A model generated the notes under the pieces. The model had not been told where the DNA came from, ran no database searches, and was given only the letters and a program-made list of their open reading frames with translations. A program made the translations under genes and the position numbers. From Oxyruncus cristatus (taxonomy: Eukaryota > Chordata > Aves > Passeriformes > Cotingidae), in assembly GCA_013399855.1 (NCBI GenBank), contig VXAY01006085.1:978685-1042684 (forward strand): a DNA stretch of 64,000 bases, written 5' to 3'. Each line of letters opens with the position of its first letter. Within the stretch, counting starts at the first letter, position 1. Of this stretch, positions 51,943-64,000 are shown one piece after another.

Positions 51943-53735
51943 GAAGAAGTTGCTCTCATCTGTCCCTGCCCTGCACCAGGGTGACAGCAGTCCTGGCCAG
52001 AGAAACAAGATTTTCTACAAGAATCATTCAAAGAATGTTTAGAACACTGATTCGGGATGTAGTTGAGCCAAGGTAATGTTTGCCCTATCAAGACTGGAGA
52101 GACATCTTCTAGGTAAGTTACCAAACCAGTAGCCAAGGTCTCTCCATTCCTCTCTGTAGTGTTCAAGTAATTCTAAATACAGATCAAAAATAAGGTAAAT
52201 CTATTGCCTGCTCAGCTGTTTTCCTCTACTTGCTATAAAAGTGCCCAGAGGTGATGACAGGTTCAGTAGTAGACAATGTAGATTTCTGCATATGACATTA
52301 TGAATTCACACAGAAAGTCTTAATAAATCTGAATCTATTTAAGAGGGGAAAAAAAGAATATTGAATAGTTACCATGCAGTTCAAGACAGTTAGGACTGTT
52401 CCTTGTGATTTTATCTCTTTGTGACTGAAAAGCAGTCAATCCACCTCTGGTACTGGAGCTATGTTGATCTCACAAGGAAATATCCCACCTTATGCATCGA
52501 AAAGTCACATCTGTCTACAATAACTTTCATCTAACCAAGAGTTTCCATCATCTACTATCATGACTAATCCTCCTTTTTTTATAATTTCCAGCTGGTAAGA
52601 CCTAAAATAATCTTAACAATTTTGCTTAAAGTCATTGTTATCTGCAATATCAATACTGTTTTTCTAATTCTAAAGTTCATCTGTTTGTAAGTGGCTCCCA
52701 GCTTTTTGTGCTCAATAGCATCCTCTTGAGTTGAAGAATTGACATCTGCAATCACTTGGCACTTTTTATCTATATATGCATGCAGCACATATGCTCCAAA
52801 CCTATTACCAAACCACATTGTTTTGGAAAAAGACCTATCTAGAAACTGATTCCTTCAGAGGACTGTCTCCTTTTTATTATTCACTGTAAAAAAACATATA
52901 CTTCTCTCATCAATCTAAATGTCTTTGCTTTATCCAAAAGGATTCAGTGATATTGCAACTCTCACTGTGTCAGTTAACATGTACATATTTGTTCCTTGTC
53001 TTCATAGTTTTTCAATTAGTCTAGCAGTGCCTAAGAAGCATTTAAGTAGAAAATAACCACAGCCAGATCTTCTCTCCAACAGTGTTCTACTTGCAAATTT
53101 CACAGCAAAATGAAGGATATTCAAAAGATAATTATGATATTAATCCTAAATAAATGTATTTTTCAAAGAAAGAATCAGTAATGCTGTATATTTTCATATG
53201 ACATATGTCCAACTGCTAACTCGGCATAAACTTTATTTTAAAGATAAATTTCTAAATAACTGATAAACATCTAATATGTACTTAGCATGTGGTGAATAAA
53301 TTACTATTTTAAACAGACGACAGCAGAATTTGACCAGTAACTTTATCATTTGTAGTCATGGACAGCAAATGAATATAATACATTTTATTGAGGTGTTCAT
53401 AATCATTCATGGTACATACAATATACACCTGTAACACACTTGAAACTTCTATTAATAATTAATGAACCCTAAATAAATTATGCATAAATTTACCTTTAGT
53501 GTAAAGTACAACCCCAAGGCTGATGATAACCATTAAGAATCAAGTATGAATTTTCCCCTACTAATCCAAAATTTCTATTAAGAAAAAGGATATTTTAATG
53601 ATAAGTTAGGTAAAACAATTGTAAGCCTTTTTTTATTACAACAATGTCTCCTCCAGGACTTGAAGATAATGATGATATTCTCATTTCCAGCCAGCTGCTT
53701 CCCTGAGGTTTTTGTGATAGAGAATTTTCTTCTTT
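51943..53735. other. Unique sequence without recognised gene
   Basis: No gene or repeat family is recognised after the CR1 end. The sequence is AT-rich from about 52300 onward. Confidence 0.5.
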
Positions 53736-53764
53736 ATGCAGGTGAGCATAAAGCTCACCTGCAT
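53736..53764. other. Perfect 12-bp stem hairpin
   Basis: ATGCAGGTGAGC (53736-53747) and GCTCACCTGCAT (53753-53764) are exact reverse complements around a 5-nt loop (ATAAA). Both arms contain a CAGGTG/CACCTG E-box. Confidence 0.8.
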
Positions 53765-56484
53765 TGTAAGCAACAATGGCAGTCTGGAAATGCCATACTG
53801 AGCTGAAAAACTCTGAATATCAATGTTTGGGAATCACAGCTGTATATTTTTATCATTTATTCAGTAAAAAAACAGTGAAGTGGATTGTTAGGATTAAAGA
53901 CACTTCATTAAAACAGGCTGTTCAAGATTCTTTATCAAAGTTTTATGTTTCTTATTAAAAAATAAATCATGGGTACCTTAAACAGCTTATTTCCTTCCTT
54001 CAGTAAGTGATATCACCTGTCTTGAAGAGCTGACTGTCCTGAAGACTCAGTTTCCAATGCCTCACTTTTCAGGTCTGCCTGCCACTCCACACCTCATCCA
54101 TTTTAAGAAATGAGGTGCCTTGATGTTACCTGCCTACTTCATATTAAACCAGGATTCAGTGTCTTTTTTCCAACAAAGGCCAATTTAGAACTCATTTTTC
54201 CTAACATTCTTGTGTACCTAAATTACAAAAAGTTTCTCCAGTTCTTCTTATACACAGTCCTATACCAGGGAAGAATAACGGTATTCATCCGGAATCACCC
54301 TCTAGGCTTTTACCATGGTGATGGAAACCAGCTGTTTGAATGCTGAAATCTCTGGAGACAAGCATACTTATTTATTTAAAAGGTATCTAGATTGCAGAAG
54401 AGTCAGAAAGGCTGTTATAGCTGATCAAATAAAGCAAAAATGATTTGTTGAATAATTTATTTGACAAATATGGACAAAATCTGGCAAATACATTGTTCAT
54501 CAAATAGTGCTTGAACAACTGAATTGAGAAAAAACCCAACCCTTAACAGTCATATGCCAACATGTATAAAAATCTGTTGCTGGGTCATATTGAAAAGAAC
54601 TTAAAGGAATTTCCTTGAAGGGACCAAGGGACAGGTTCACATAATTTAGGCATTTATCAGTGCTATAATAAAATTCTCTCTCAAAACCTCTAGGTAGGGA
54701 AAGTCTGTAAATCTCCTAGCTTTCATCATTATACCCACTTAATAACTAATCTCCTAGATTTTTCCAGAACTAGTTCACTTTTATCAGATATAACCAGCTT
54801 TATATATGTTTCACATCTGGGATCCGCAGACAATGTTTTCCATGCTTATTCATGTTGAGGAGTCTGCTCTTAAGACATACTTACATATTCCTCTAGGGAC
54901 AGAGTCCAAATATTTTTAGGCCCTCTGCTTTTATGCAATGCTCAAGAGAAGGAAAGGAGACCCCATTTACACAATAACTTCATGGTATAAGGATACAGGA
55001 GCGTTCCTATATCCTTCAGTTTTTCCATTCTGGGGAGTTAAATCTCTTATATCCTAATTCCCAGGAAAGGGTCTTTAACTACTCTTGACCCTGCCAGATT
55101 GGCTTAGAAACAAATGACAACAAATCTACACAATCATCAGAATCACTCCTTAGTCTCAGTTTCCCTCATGGTGAATAGGCTGAAAAACTACCCTATAAAT
55201 GTTCAGATAAGACCAGATGTTGTTATTGGAGAAAGGAGCAGAAAGCAATGTGACATGACTGTGATGTAGAAATGCAAGCAGTAGCCACATTTGCTTACAT
55301 TTCTCTTCCTCTTTTCTACAACACTGTTATACTCCCTCCCAAGTAAATCTATGACTGGTTAAGATTGCTTCTCTGCCAGAACAGGTAAAACCAGTCTAGC
55401 TTTTCACTGTGGTAAAATTACACTTTCTGTTGACAATTCATCTTGAAAGTTGAAAGATGCAGCTGAAAAATCCGTGTACTTCTTAGCCCAATGTTTGTTA
55501 GCAGTGAACTAGATGTCTCAGGTATCTGATGGAGGAAACATTAAAGGTTCTGAGTTTTTTGCATCTGAAAGTCAATAAAATAATAATCCTGTTTTTACAA
55601 TTTGTTGCTTCAGGTAGGGAAGGCCATTCCCTCCTGGCTTGGCTTTCAAAGGTGTGCTTTGAAAATCACAGAGAAACCAAACCGGGTTTTCTTCTATGGT
55701 TCATTTGGCTTTTTCTGCGGACCATTTTGTGGAACATAATGTTGCATTGGGTCACTTTTGGTGATACTTATGGGAGTGTCAAACAACACTGCACCTTTTT
55801 GTGTTGTCCAACTCCTCAGTCCTAGGGAAGTAAAAGTTATTTTGTAGCTGTGGTAAATAACTGTGTAGTTAAGACCAGGAAAACAAGATGAGTCCATAAA
55901 CTGCCTGTCTGTTGCATCAGTCTTATTTTGAAAGGGAGTCTGACCTTTGTTTCAAGCAGTATGGCAGCCGTTAAAGTTCTTCCCTTTTGCCATGGGTTGA
56001 GATACAGGTGTTACAACAACACAGGGCTGTTTCAAGACCTACGTAGTGCAAATGGTTATATGCAAATACATACTTTTTTATTCTCTGTCTTTTGAATTCA
56101 ATTAATATATCAGAATATTTAAAGTAATAAGTGACATAAGGGGTTGCATTTAGCATAGGACCTTTTTGCCATAAGCAGTGTATGAAGGAGAGGAAGGAAT
56201 CTTCAAGCTACCTACCTCATAGCAGACATCTGTACAGTCATCAGGAGGGTGAGCTTGCCATACTTATGGGCACATCTGGTAGCAGATTTTCTTACATAGG
56301 AATATATATATCAGGCAGTGACAGATCACTTGCTGAAAGTAACCTCCTGAGCAATGTTTGGCTTCTCAACATCTGTGTTTAGTTGAGGATTCCAGATGAA
56401 GATAGTTACATTTGCAGTCACTGGAGGCTGAAAACTGGGATTAAATGATTAATAGCTTTCTTTTATTACTCAGCTAGATGATTC
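53765..56484. other. Unique sequence without recognised gene
   Basis: AT-rich DNA with no recognised repeat family or exon. Confidence 0.5.
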
Positions 56485-56545
56485 ACACTAATTGCGCTGA
56501 AGCAGATTTGCATACAGTCCGAGTTTACATGATTTGATATAGGTA
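56485..56545. promoter_or_regulatory. Candidate conserved non-coding element
   Basis: ACACTAATTGCGCTGAAGC is followed by an octamer-like ATTTGCATA and a CCGAGTTTACATGATTTG string. CpG retention plus homeodomain/POU-like sites suggest an enhancer core. Conservation cannot be assessed from this sequence alone. Confidence 0.2.
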
Positions 56546-59500
56546 TAGTAAGTATTTACTTTAAGGGAGGATTGCAACAAGAGTAGCTGTGTGTTCTCTC
56601 CTTTTGTTCCCTCTTCCTAATCACATTCTTCTGTCCAACTATCCACACACATGCTGTATTTTTCAGTCCAATCTTCTCTCTTTCGAAGCTTCTATGAATG
56701 CTTAGAAAATATGAACTTTTAAAAACAGGATCCCAGAAGCTCTAGAATTTACTGTTCTTCTTGTAACTATTCACTTCAATATCTAATGTGACACAAACAA
56801 AGGGAAAGAGATAGGGATAAGGGTAAATGTTATTGGCAGAGAAGGTCAGCTTTTCCTTGTGAATAATTAATCCAATGATTCTGTACATTATTTGCATTTT
56901 TTTCATTATGCTGCGGACTCCTAGAACCTTGCATGAAAATAGTAAAACACGAAAGGAAAGTTATAAAAAGTGAAACCATAGAGAAACACTTAAAGAGATC
57001 ACATAGCTCAGTCAAAAAAACAAACAAACAAACACACCAAGAAAAGAAGGAAAGACACTTTTAAAGAAACATCAGAATAAAAATCCTCAACTTAGTCCCC
57101 ATTTAGCCAAACATAGCTTTCTGCTCTGAACTCAAGATTGAAGATAACCCTATTATTTTGAGCACTGAAAAAAACAGTAATTTTTTCTTTGGTCCAGTGA
57201 AGAGTCATATGTTTAATATCTATTCATATTTGAAGTTCTTCCTATTCAGAATCAGGTATTTTTCATGCAGAAGACATAATTACATTTCAAATACCTGATC
57301 ACACCAGTTAGAGTGCATGCACTTCTTCACCTTACACTATCCTTGCATACATTTCCATTTGAGACTGACATTCATGTGAGTCCCAGATATAGGGTCTCCT
57401 GTGGGTTTGCCCTGTCCAGTCTGATTCTCACCATAGAAAAAATATGTCCAGCTAGCCTTTATCTGTACCTGAATGGTAAATTGCAGGTAGTTGGAAAAAA
57501 GTCAGTGATGAAGGCCATCAGTATATTGCTGATCCTGAAATAATTTATCCTGAGAAGACCCTGAGATGTGTGCTAGTGTTGCTTCAGTAAAACAGAAACA
57601 TGATTTTTGGATTGATGTCACACTGCCCAGGTCCTGCAGGCTCAAATCTTGCATGAAATGAGAACCTATCTGCCTAGAATGTCCCACGCAGATGTGCCCT
57701 TTGACTGACTTTTTCCCTAGACTAACTCCAGTGCAATTTCCTCTCTCGCAGGCTTCAGTGGGCTGCAGCTTTCAGAGTATCTGTTATCCTTTGTTCCTAG
57801 TTCCTCTAAAATCTGATTACAGTGCCAGCTCTTCTGCCATACCAGAGACTCATCTACTCCTGTTTTACCACTTTTAATTCCAATATAAATATTATTAAAA
57901 AAATGTTCTAGTATATCTTAGTTATGGCACTCCTTATGTGGCATATGTAGCCTCCATATGTATCTTTAAAATGGTTTGTTTTGACTAAAGTATGTTTGTT
58001 CATACAACTATCACATACCATTTTTACCTATAAAGTACAGCTCTTTAGCACGTCTACATCTTGCCATCTTTCCTCAGCCATCAGTGCAAACTGTGGAAGT
58101 GATTCAGGACATGGGATAGGAACCCATGTCAGCCTCTTCATACCTTCCAAGACATATTCAAATGGAATTCTCTTTTTTTTTCAGTAACTAAAGCACTCCA
58201 GCATTATTCTTTTCCTTGGGTTTTGGATTCTGTTTTCAGATTTCTAAAGTTCTTTTTTTCCTGAATGATTTCCACCTCTCTTACCTTCAGCAGACATGTA
58301 TGTGTAAGGTGCTGAATAAAATGGAAGGTCTCTTTAGGTGATGATACACCATATTTCAGCTTCTGTCTGTTTTATTTCATGGTCATGAAGCAGAGAGGAA
58401 ATGAAAAAAGAAAAAAGTATCTATTATTGAATATCTTAACTAGAATGATTTAATTATGCTAAGCGAGGACAGTAAGCTTGTGGAATGTGATCTAATTTCT
58501 AATGGTATCATTACTTTTTCTTTAGATTTAGTCTTGACTAACTTACAAAACTGTATCAGAAAACAAAAGCATCAAGATTTTTCAAAATGGCAAAAACCAA
58601 TCTATAACAATTTAGAGATTTTTACTTGTGTTAATATGTGTAATCTTTTATTTCAAGTTTTTTCATCATTTTGAGATATTCAAGTTATTGGATCCCATTA
58701 TTTCACATGTAAATATCAGATGAATATAAAATCACTTAATTTATAATTCATTTAAACATATAACCAGCTATCTGTCCAATCAAGAACTCTGATGAAACAA
58801 AGTATCCTATGTTTACTCAGGACATTAATTTTCCAGATCCTGCCAGAGAAGAAAGTTTAAAAACTCACATTGCCATCCAGCACTTCCATCATAGCTATAG
58901 ATAAGAATGTGATGACTTGTCAGGTTCCAGATTGCAATATTCCTGTGTACATAATTCTGAGTCTGACTGTCACAAAATTTACCTGTTAGGATGTGAGGTC
59001 TGGCCTGAAATTCTTTTCTTTGAAAACCAAGAAATTGGAATGAAAATTGCTTTATTTCCAGGTTTTCTCCTGACATGGAACTGACCTGTTATTTGCTGTT
59101 GTAACATACCTACCATCTATGTTTTCAATTCCTTTCTGCCAATCCCTGTATAAGTTTGGAATTCATCTTCATGATGCATTTCTTACCACATACACTGATT
59201 TCTATCATTTTAGTTTTAGTGTTTGTACAGGAACACTTGCAATATAATTTTTTTATATTAGAAATTAAAACATTAACAAATTTTATTGCTGGAGTTACAT
59301 CTGCAGACTGGATTTTTTTTTTTTCTAGAAAACTCATGTTTTAATAGGTTGACGCTTTTGTTATGACTTAAAAATATTAGTTTAAGAGACACTCTTAGCA
59401 GTTTTTTAAGTAGCTGTAACTGGAGACAACATTACAGATGAATAATTATTCTTCAAAATTGTACTAAAATATTTTCAAGTCTGAAACTTTATTCATAGTT

Positions 59501-60324
59501 TTTTTAAAAAACCTGTTTGTCATGTGACAGTTGAAAGTTGGTCCTCTCAAACTCACGTTTGGTTTATACCAGTAGACAATGCAAATGCAAACCATTGTGG
59601 CTTTTCAAATGATTTGTACACTGTGCAATCAGAATAACAGAATTTAAGAGCTGACTACTTAGACTAGAGTCAATAAAATGGTGAGTTACATCCCTCACTT
59701 TGTACTCTGCTTTTCCAGGTTATCAAAATTTATAAGACAGTGTCATTTTACTTCAGAGATACTTAGTTAAGAGATCAAACTCTCTTCATGAACACTACAA
59801 ACAAGTCCAACAGGTGTTTTTTAACAAAGGTTTAACAAAGATCAGAATATGCACAGAATGTTTTCTAAGGATAGAGGTTGTCCTGGTGGGAGAAAGGAAG
59901 AAGCATGACTAGGAAGAGTTTTTAAAAACAGTTGATAGTTAAGGAAAAGTAATTTAAAGCACATGGTTAGATGGTGGTTTTTTTGTGTGTTTATAAGTGT
60001 AAGAAAAGACACGTGTTTTAGAAGAAAGAACAAATCTAAAAGACAAAAAAATCATAACTACTCTTTTTCTGCAGGCCAAGTAATATAAGGAGGCTTTCCT
60101 GAATTGTCCCTGTGGGTTGGATTTTACAGAAATGGTTGGTCAGTACAGTGAGATTACATAGGTGTGTAAAGGACTGATACCTGCAAAGACCTTTACAAAA
60201 TATTCCTTACTACCAAAAGGGAATACTGATAAAGTGAAGGAATGCTGCAAAAAGAAGGAATATGCTAAGGAACACCACTTAAATGAAGGAGTCTTTTTGC
60301 ATGCCAATGGATGTTGCAATATTA
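56546..60324. other. Unique sequence without recognised gene
   Basis: AT-rich DNA with a short (CAAA)n run at about 57016-57034. No exon or repeat family is recognised. Confidence 0.5.
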
Positions 60325-60390
60325 AGGGTTGGACTTGATGATCTCAGAGGTCTTTTCCAACCTGGATGATTCTATAATTCTGTGATTTAT
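60325..60390 (+). mobile_element. CR1 LINE, extreme 3' tail
   Basis: GGGTTGGACTTGATGATCTC, then AGAGGTCTTTTCCAACC, then GATGATTCTATAATTCTGTG: a minimal CR1 3' end in plus orientation with two octamer units. The same subfamily signature (CTCAGAGGTCTTTTCC) appears in the copy ending at 46270. Confidence 0.93.
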
Positions 60391-60536
60391 TGAGGGAGGT
60401 AGGTTCATTCGGGACAATTTGACAACATTTAGTTCCTCAGATGAACTTAGTGGCATACTTATGCAATCAATTTCTTCTCTAGTAAAGCCTCTACCTGCTC
60501 TCTCTGACACCAGGACAGTCCTGCACAGAATAACTG

Positions 60537-60815
60537 TCCTGGTTTCATCTGGAGCAGAGTTCATTTTCTTCTTAGTAGTAGGTACAGCGCTGTGTTTGGG
60601 ATTCAGTATGAGAACAATGTTGATAATACACTCATGTTTTTGGCTGTTACTTATGTTGTGCTGACCCTAAGTCAAGGATTTTTCAGCATCGTGGTCTGCC
60701 AGTGAGGAGCTGTGCAAGAAGCAGGGAGGGAGCATGGCCTTGTCAGCAGACCCAAACTGGCCATAGGGATATTCCATACCACAGAATAACATGCTCAGTA
60801 TATTAAACTGGGGAA
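60537..60815 (+). mobile_element. ERVL-type LTR, 5' part
   Basis: The segment starts with TGTCCTGGTTTCATCTGG, the conserved 5' end of an abundant avian ERVL-type LTR. It continues with GCGCTGTGTTTGGGATTCAG, AACAATGTTGATAATACACT, CCTAAGTCAAGGATTTTTCA, CCCAAACTGGCCATAGGGAT, then ATTCCATACC, and the promoter-like CAGTATATTAAACTGGGG (60797-60814). The TATA core is changed (ATATTAAA for ATATAAA). The similarity then fades, so the 3' part of the LTR is missing. No internal retroviral genes follow. Family placement is from memory of avian repeats. Confidence 0.85.
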
Positions 60816-63029
60816 GTAGTTAAACCACGACAACTTTATGACACAGTTTGACATAGTACAACTTGTATTGTTACAGGTGTTTATGGGTCAAAATCATTAT
60901 CTTGCTCTCGTCTTTAAAACACCTCTCAAGAAAAAAAGCCAAAACCCAACTAAAATCAGCCCATGTCATCCAGATCAGAATAGATTTGTGTAGAGTTGTC
61001 TCTGGTAATTTAGAATGATTTCCTAAAATAACTGTGTCAAGGGAAGAAACACTTTCTCTAAATAATTCTTAAGAGTGAAATTACACAAGACAGCTAAGTC
61101 AATCACTACCAAAATGAAAGGTCTGGCTCCTCTGCTTCTTTCAGTTTCTTTACTGGTCTTTTTTTCTTTTCTTTTTTTTTTTTCCTTTTTTTTTTTTTCT
61201 TAATCAATTTGACTCAATACAGCAGCTACATGATTTTGTTTCAGGGTGTGAGAAGAGGGATTTTTTGTACTGTTTTCATGGAAAATCCCTCATTGTTAAG
61301 CTCCAGAGACCATGTAAGGGAAGAGGAATAGTAGACTACTGAAAGCAGAGATGAAGATACCTGCCCTACATTTCCTGTATCTGCACCCTGAGTATCTTTA
61401 TGGATATCACCAATGTCTATTTGCAGTGCTGTATACACCTTGCACGTAATAAATCTTGGAACCCACTTACCTGAACAACCAATTATATACATCTCTACTA
61501 CCCACCACATCACACCTCCCCTAAAACACCTGAATGTCAGCAATATCATCCTTCCGTATTCTCCCTTTTAGTGAGGAAAAAGGTCTGATCCCCTCATTAT
61601 CACTTGCTTTGATCAAAGAGATGTAAATATATCCTTCATTATGTTATCTCAGCCTGGCTTAGTCACAGGCATCTTTCTAACTCGTCCTTAAGGATACACC
61701 ACTTAAATAATTAGTCATGCTAGGGAAGGTAAAAAGATGGTGCTTTGGTAGGAGATTACTAATAAGCCAGACAAGTGCAGTTCTCAGTTGAGAAAATGGT
61801 GTGGTGAAGTAGAATAAAGAGCTCTGGCATATATTTTCAAAAGTTTTTCACGCGTTTTCTTTGCAATTACAGTAAATATACTTTTGAAATTCATTGGTGT
61901 AAAATAACGTTGCTTTTTTTTTCTGTAGGCTCATAGAACCACATAGAACTTGGTCTGACTCTCATGAAAAACCATGATTAATTTTAATTGGTGGTGGAAA
62001 CTGATTATAGATTTTGTCTAAATGCTGATACATCCAATTGCTTTTAGAAGAGAGAGACTTTATAGACCTCTGAGCTTGAGTCTGTGTTTAAAGCTGATGA
62101 GAAACAGGAACATGACAGAATCTTATTCTTACAGGGGGCTTGAAAGTTAAAACTGACAAGGATCCACAGGCTGCCACAGACATTTCAAGAAGATGGGACA
62201 GAGGAAAGAAAATATACTCCAAGGGTGCATTTTAATCACTGGATTAAGTAGCTATAAAACTGGGCTGCTGCCACAAATAGTGTTCCTCCTCCCTTCCTGA
62301 GATCTCACACTTGTACATCCACCAAGTCAGATCAACTCTCTGACTCAGGTGAAAAACAAGGGATTTATTTATCTGCAGTCAGCTCTCTGCCACTTTGACT
62401 CACTGAGAAGCCACACAAACGCAGTATTGTTGCAAGTGATGATTGTGAAAACTACCCTTAGGGAATATGATGGAGTTTCAGAAGATCAGAATCTTTTGAC
62501 GTTATTGTCCAACGCAAACAAGTAGTGTGTTCCTCCTCTCAGGAAAGAAATGGTTTGTTGCTCTAAAGAGTTTCATAGTCTCATCTAACTCATTTAAATG
62601 ATTTTGGTTTTTTTCTCTCCATTTTGAAAAATCTACATTGTGGTTTGTTTTGATAGCAAGTTCATAAACCATATTTATTATTTTAAAGGATTTTCTTATG
62701 CTTTCCCACCTGCTGTACATAGTTTAAAAATTCTGGATAAACCAGAAGCCACTCAATTAACAATCTGGTATTTTTTCACACCCACACCTTTCTTTACTGA
62801 GCCCTGGATTCTGTGATATACTAGAATTTGTCTCAGTTGGCAAGTGTCATGCAGTGTGGCAGACCACAGAAGATTCTCCCAGCCTAGAGGAATCATGTGT
62901 AGGAAGAAAGATGCCATACATATTGCTATGCTAATGATCTTCACAGAGACAGCACAACACTGCTGAAAAACATAAAAAATTCCCAATGTTTCAATGCCCC
63001 TGAACTGAAACAACATGGAAATTCCTTAA
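60816..63029. other. Unique sequence, with a pyrimidine tract
   Basis: A long T-rich tract with C interruptions lies at about 61153-61202. No exon or repeat family is recognised in the rest. Confidence 0.5.
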
Positions 63030-63125
63030 TAGCTAATTTAAATTAAAAAATACCCTGTAATTACAGTAATTAGCAATTTTGCCTAGGCTTCTGGTAACTT
63101 TAATTAATTATGGATGCCAATAGGT
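63030..63125. promoter_or_regulatory. Candidate conserved non-coding element, homeodomain-site cluster
   Basis: Within about 90 bp there are repeated TAATTA/TTAATT cores (CTGTAATTACAGTAATTAGC, then CTTTAATTAATTATGG) followed by a CCAAT box (GCCAATAGG). Dense TAAT cores of this sort are common in conserved developmental enhancers. AT-rich composition alone can also produce them. Confidence 0.25.
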
Positions 63126-64000
63126 TAAATGAGCTATTAGGGATGTCAATGACTAGCCTGGTTAAAGAATGCTTTATATGTTTGCTTATTTTTTCCTTTT
63201 TTAATTCGACCACCCTCTTCATTCTGTCCTGCACAAAGAATTTGTGGCCAAAAGGTTTTGACAAAAGCATTTACCAAGCTCTTGCTTAGATACTTACTTA
63301 TATGGGGAAATGGAATAAATCAATCCTAAAGCCACAGGATAATAACACAGAAAGTAGACCTTGAATAGATTTCCCGGTTGACTAGGAGTCATGAAAGATG
63401 GTGGCTCAAAACCACCTCCACAGCAATAGAGCAAGCTCATGCAACTCAGAGGATGTCAAGCCACTATATTGAAGAGTCTTTATGGATTAAGATAGACTTA
63501 ATCATATTAACTTCAATAATTCAGTTGTTGCCTTGCTCTACAGAATATGCTACTAGACTTGTAAATTTGCTTTTTACGAAAAATTTACTTACTTTTTCTC
63601 TCACATGTCTTTATTTAGACTATGAAGAGGTTTTAAGTCTGGCTAAATATTTAGGTTTAACGTAAGTTAATAGATATGTTTCACTGCTGTTGTGACTTGA
63701 AAAACCAAGAGGATGTGACACCAGAGTTGCACTCACAAGTTCATTCTGCTGATAATTCATCTGAATTTTTCTCATCTCTGAGCACTTTGATCTGATAGTG
63801 TCTTAAGGCACTCAGATCAGTATGGATACTCCAAGTCCTACTGCTCTTACATAAGTACAGTCACTTCTGGCATTTCCAACTTACTTTGACCTTGGCCATA
63901 GTATACAGTAGAAACTCACACTGATCTAGAGACTTAGAAGCACTTCCTTGGCCACTCTCCCCCTAGACCTCCTACTGCTTTTTTGTTTTCCCCTCTAAGT
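63126..64000. other. Unique sequence without recognised gene
   Basis: No gene or repeat is recognised. A 95-codon open frame at 63378-63665 has no recognisable domain or splice context. Confidence 0.5.

Noticed and set aside
1..64000. CRISPR array, operon, phage or bacterial defence system
   Set aside because: No regularly spaced repeats, no dense gene clusters, and clear vertebrate retroelements throughout.

Overview
The window is nuclear DNA of a bird, most likely a passerine. It carries many degenerate copies of the CR1 LINE with the usual avian 3' tails (octamers related to ATTCTRTG). It also has a tRNA-Ile-derived SINE fused to a CR1-like tail at 44385-44520, which matches the family I know as TguSINE1 of songbirds, and two kinds of avian ERV long terminal repeat. 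There is no bacterial-style gene density, and no long continuous reading frame reads as a real host gene. The sequence is AT-rich and CpG-poor by eye, as expected for a gene desert or large introns.

Layout: 1-9.9 kb is mostly unique sequence with one plus-strand CR1 3' end (1213-1579) and a CpG-bearing block near 5.6 kb that looks like a conserved non-coding element. At 9.9-10.4 kb lies an inverted piece of CR1 reverse transcriptase, followed at once by a possible spliced exon (10437-10625). From 10.6 to 41 kb the window is mostly unique sequence. It holds an ancient MIR-like relic (about 23.56-23.70 kb), a coding-looking open segment ending in a stop codon (26400-26717), a segment with LTR-like signals on the minus strand (about 34.6-35.3 kb), and several perfect or near-perfect hairpins. 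From 41.5 to 52 kb is the repeat-rich part: an ERV LTR split by a CR1 that left a 7-bp target duplication, a short CR1 end, the tRNA SINE, a CR1 3' end that still encodes an intact ORF2 C-terminus, a 52-bp assembly gap, and a 1.6-kb CR1 whose 5' half is inverted (twin-priming layout). From 52 to 64 kb is mostly unique sequence with a CR1 tail next to the 5' part of an ERVL-type LTR (60.3-60.8 kb) and homeodomain-site-rich patches near 56.5 and 63.1 kb.

No genes working together can be shown. The two exon candidates (10.4 and 26.4 kb) lie on the same strand and could belong to one large-intron gene, but I recognise neither protein and the link is inference. I found no evidence of a new biological system. 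The most checkable points are the inverted CR1, the nested CR1 with its target duplication, the SINE as a lineage marker, and the two exon candidates.
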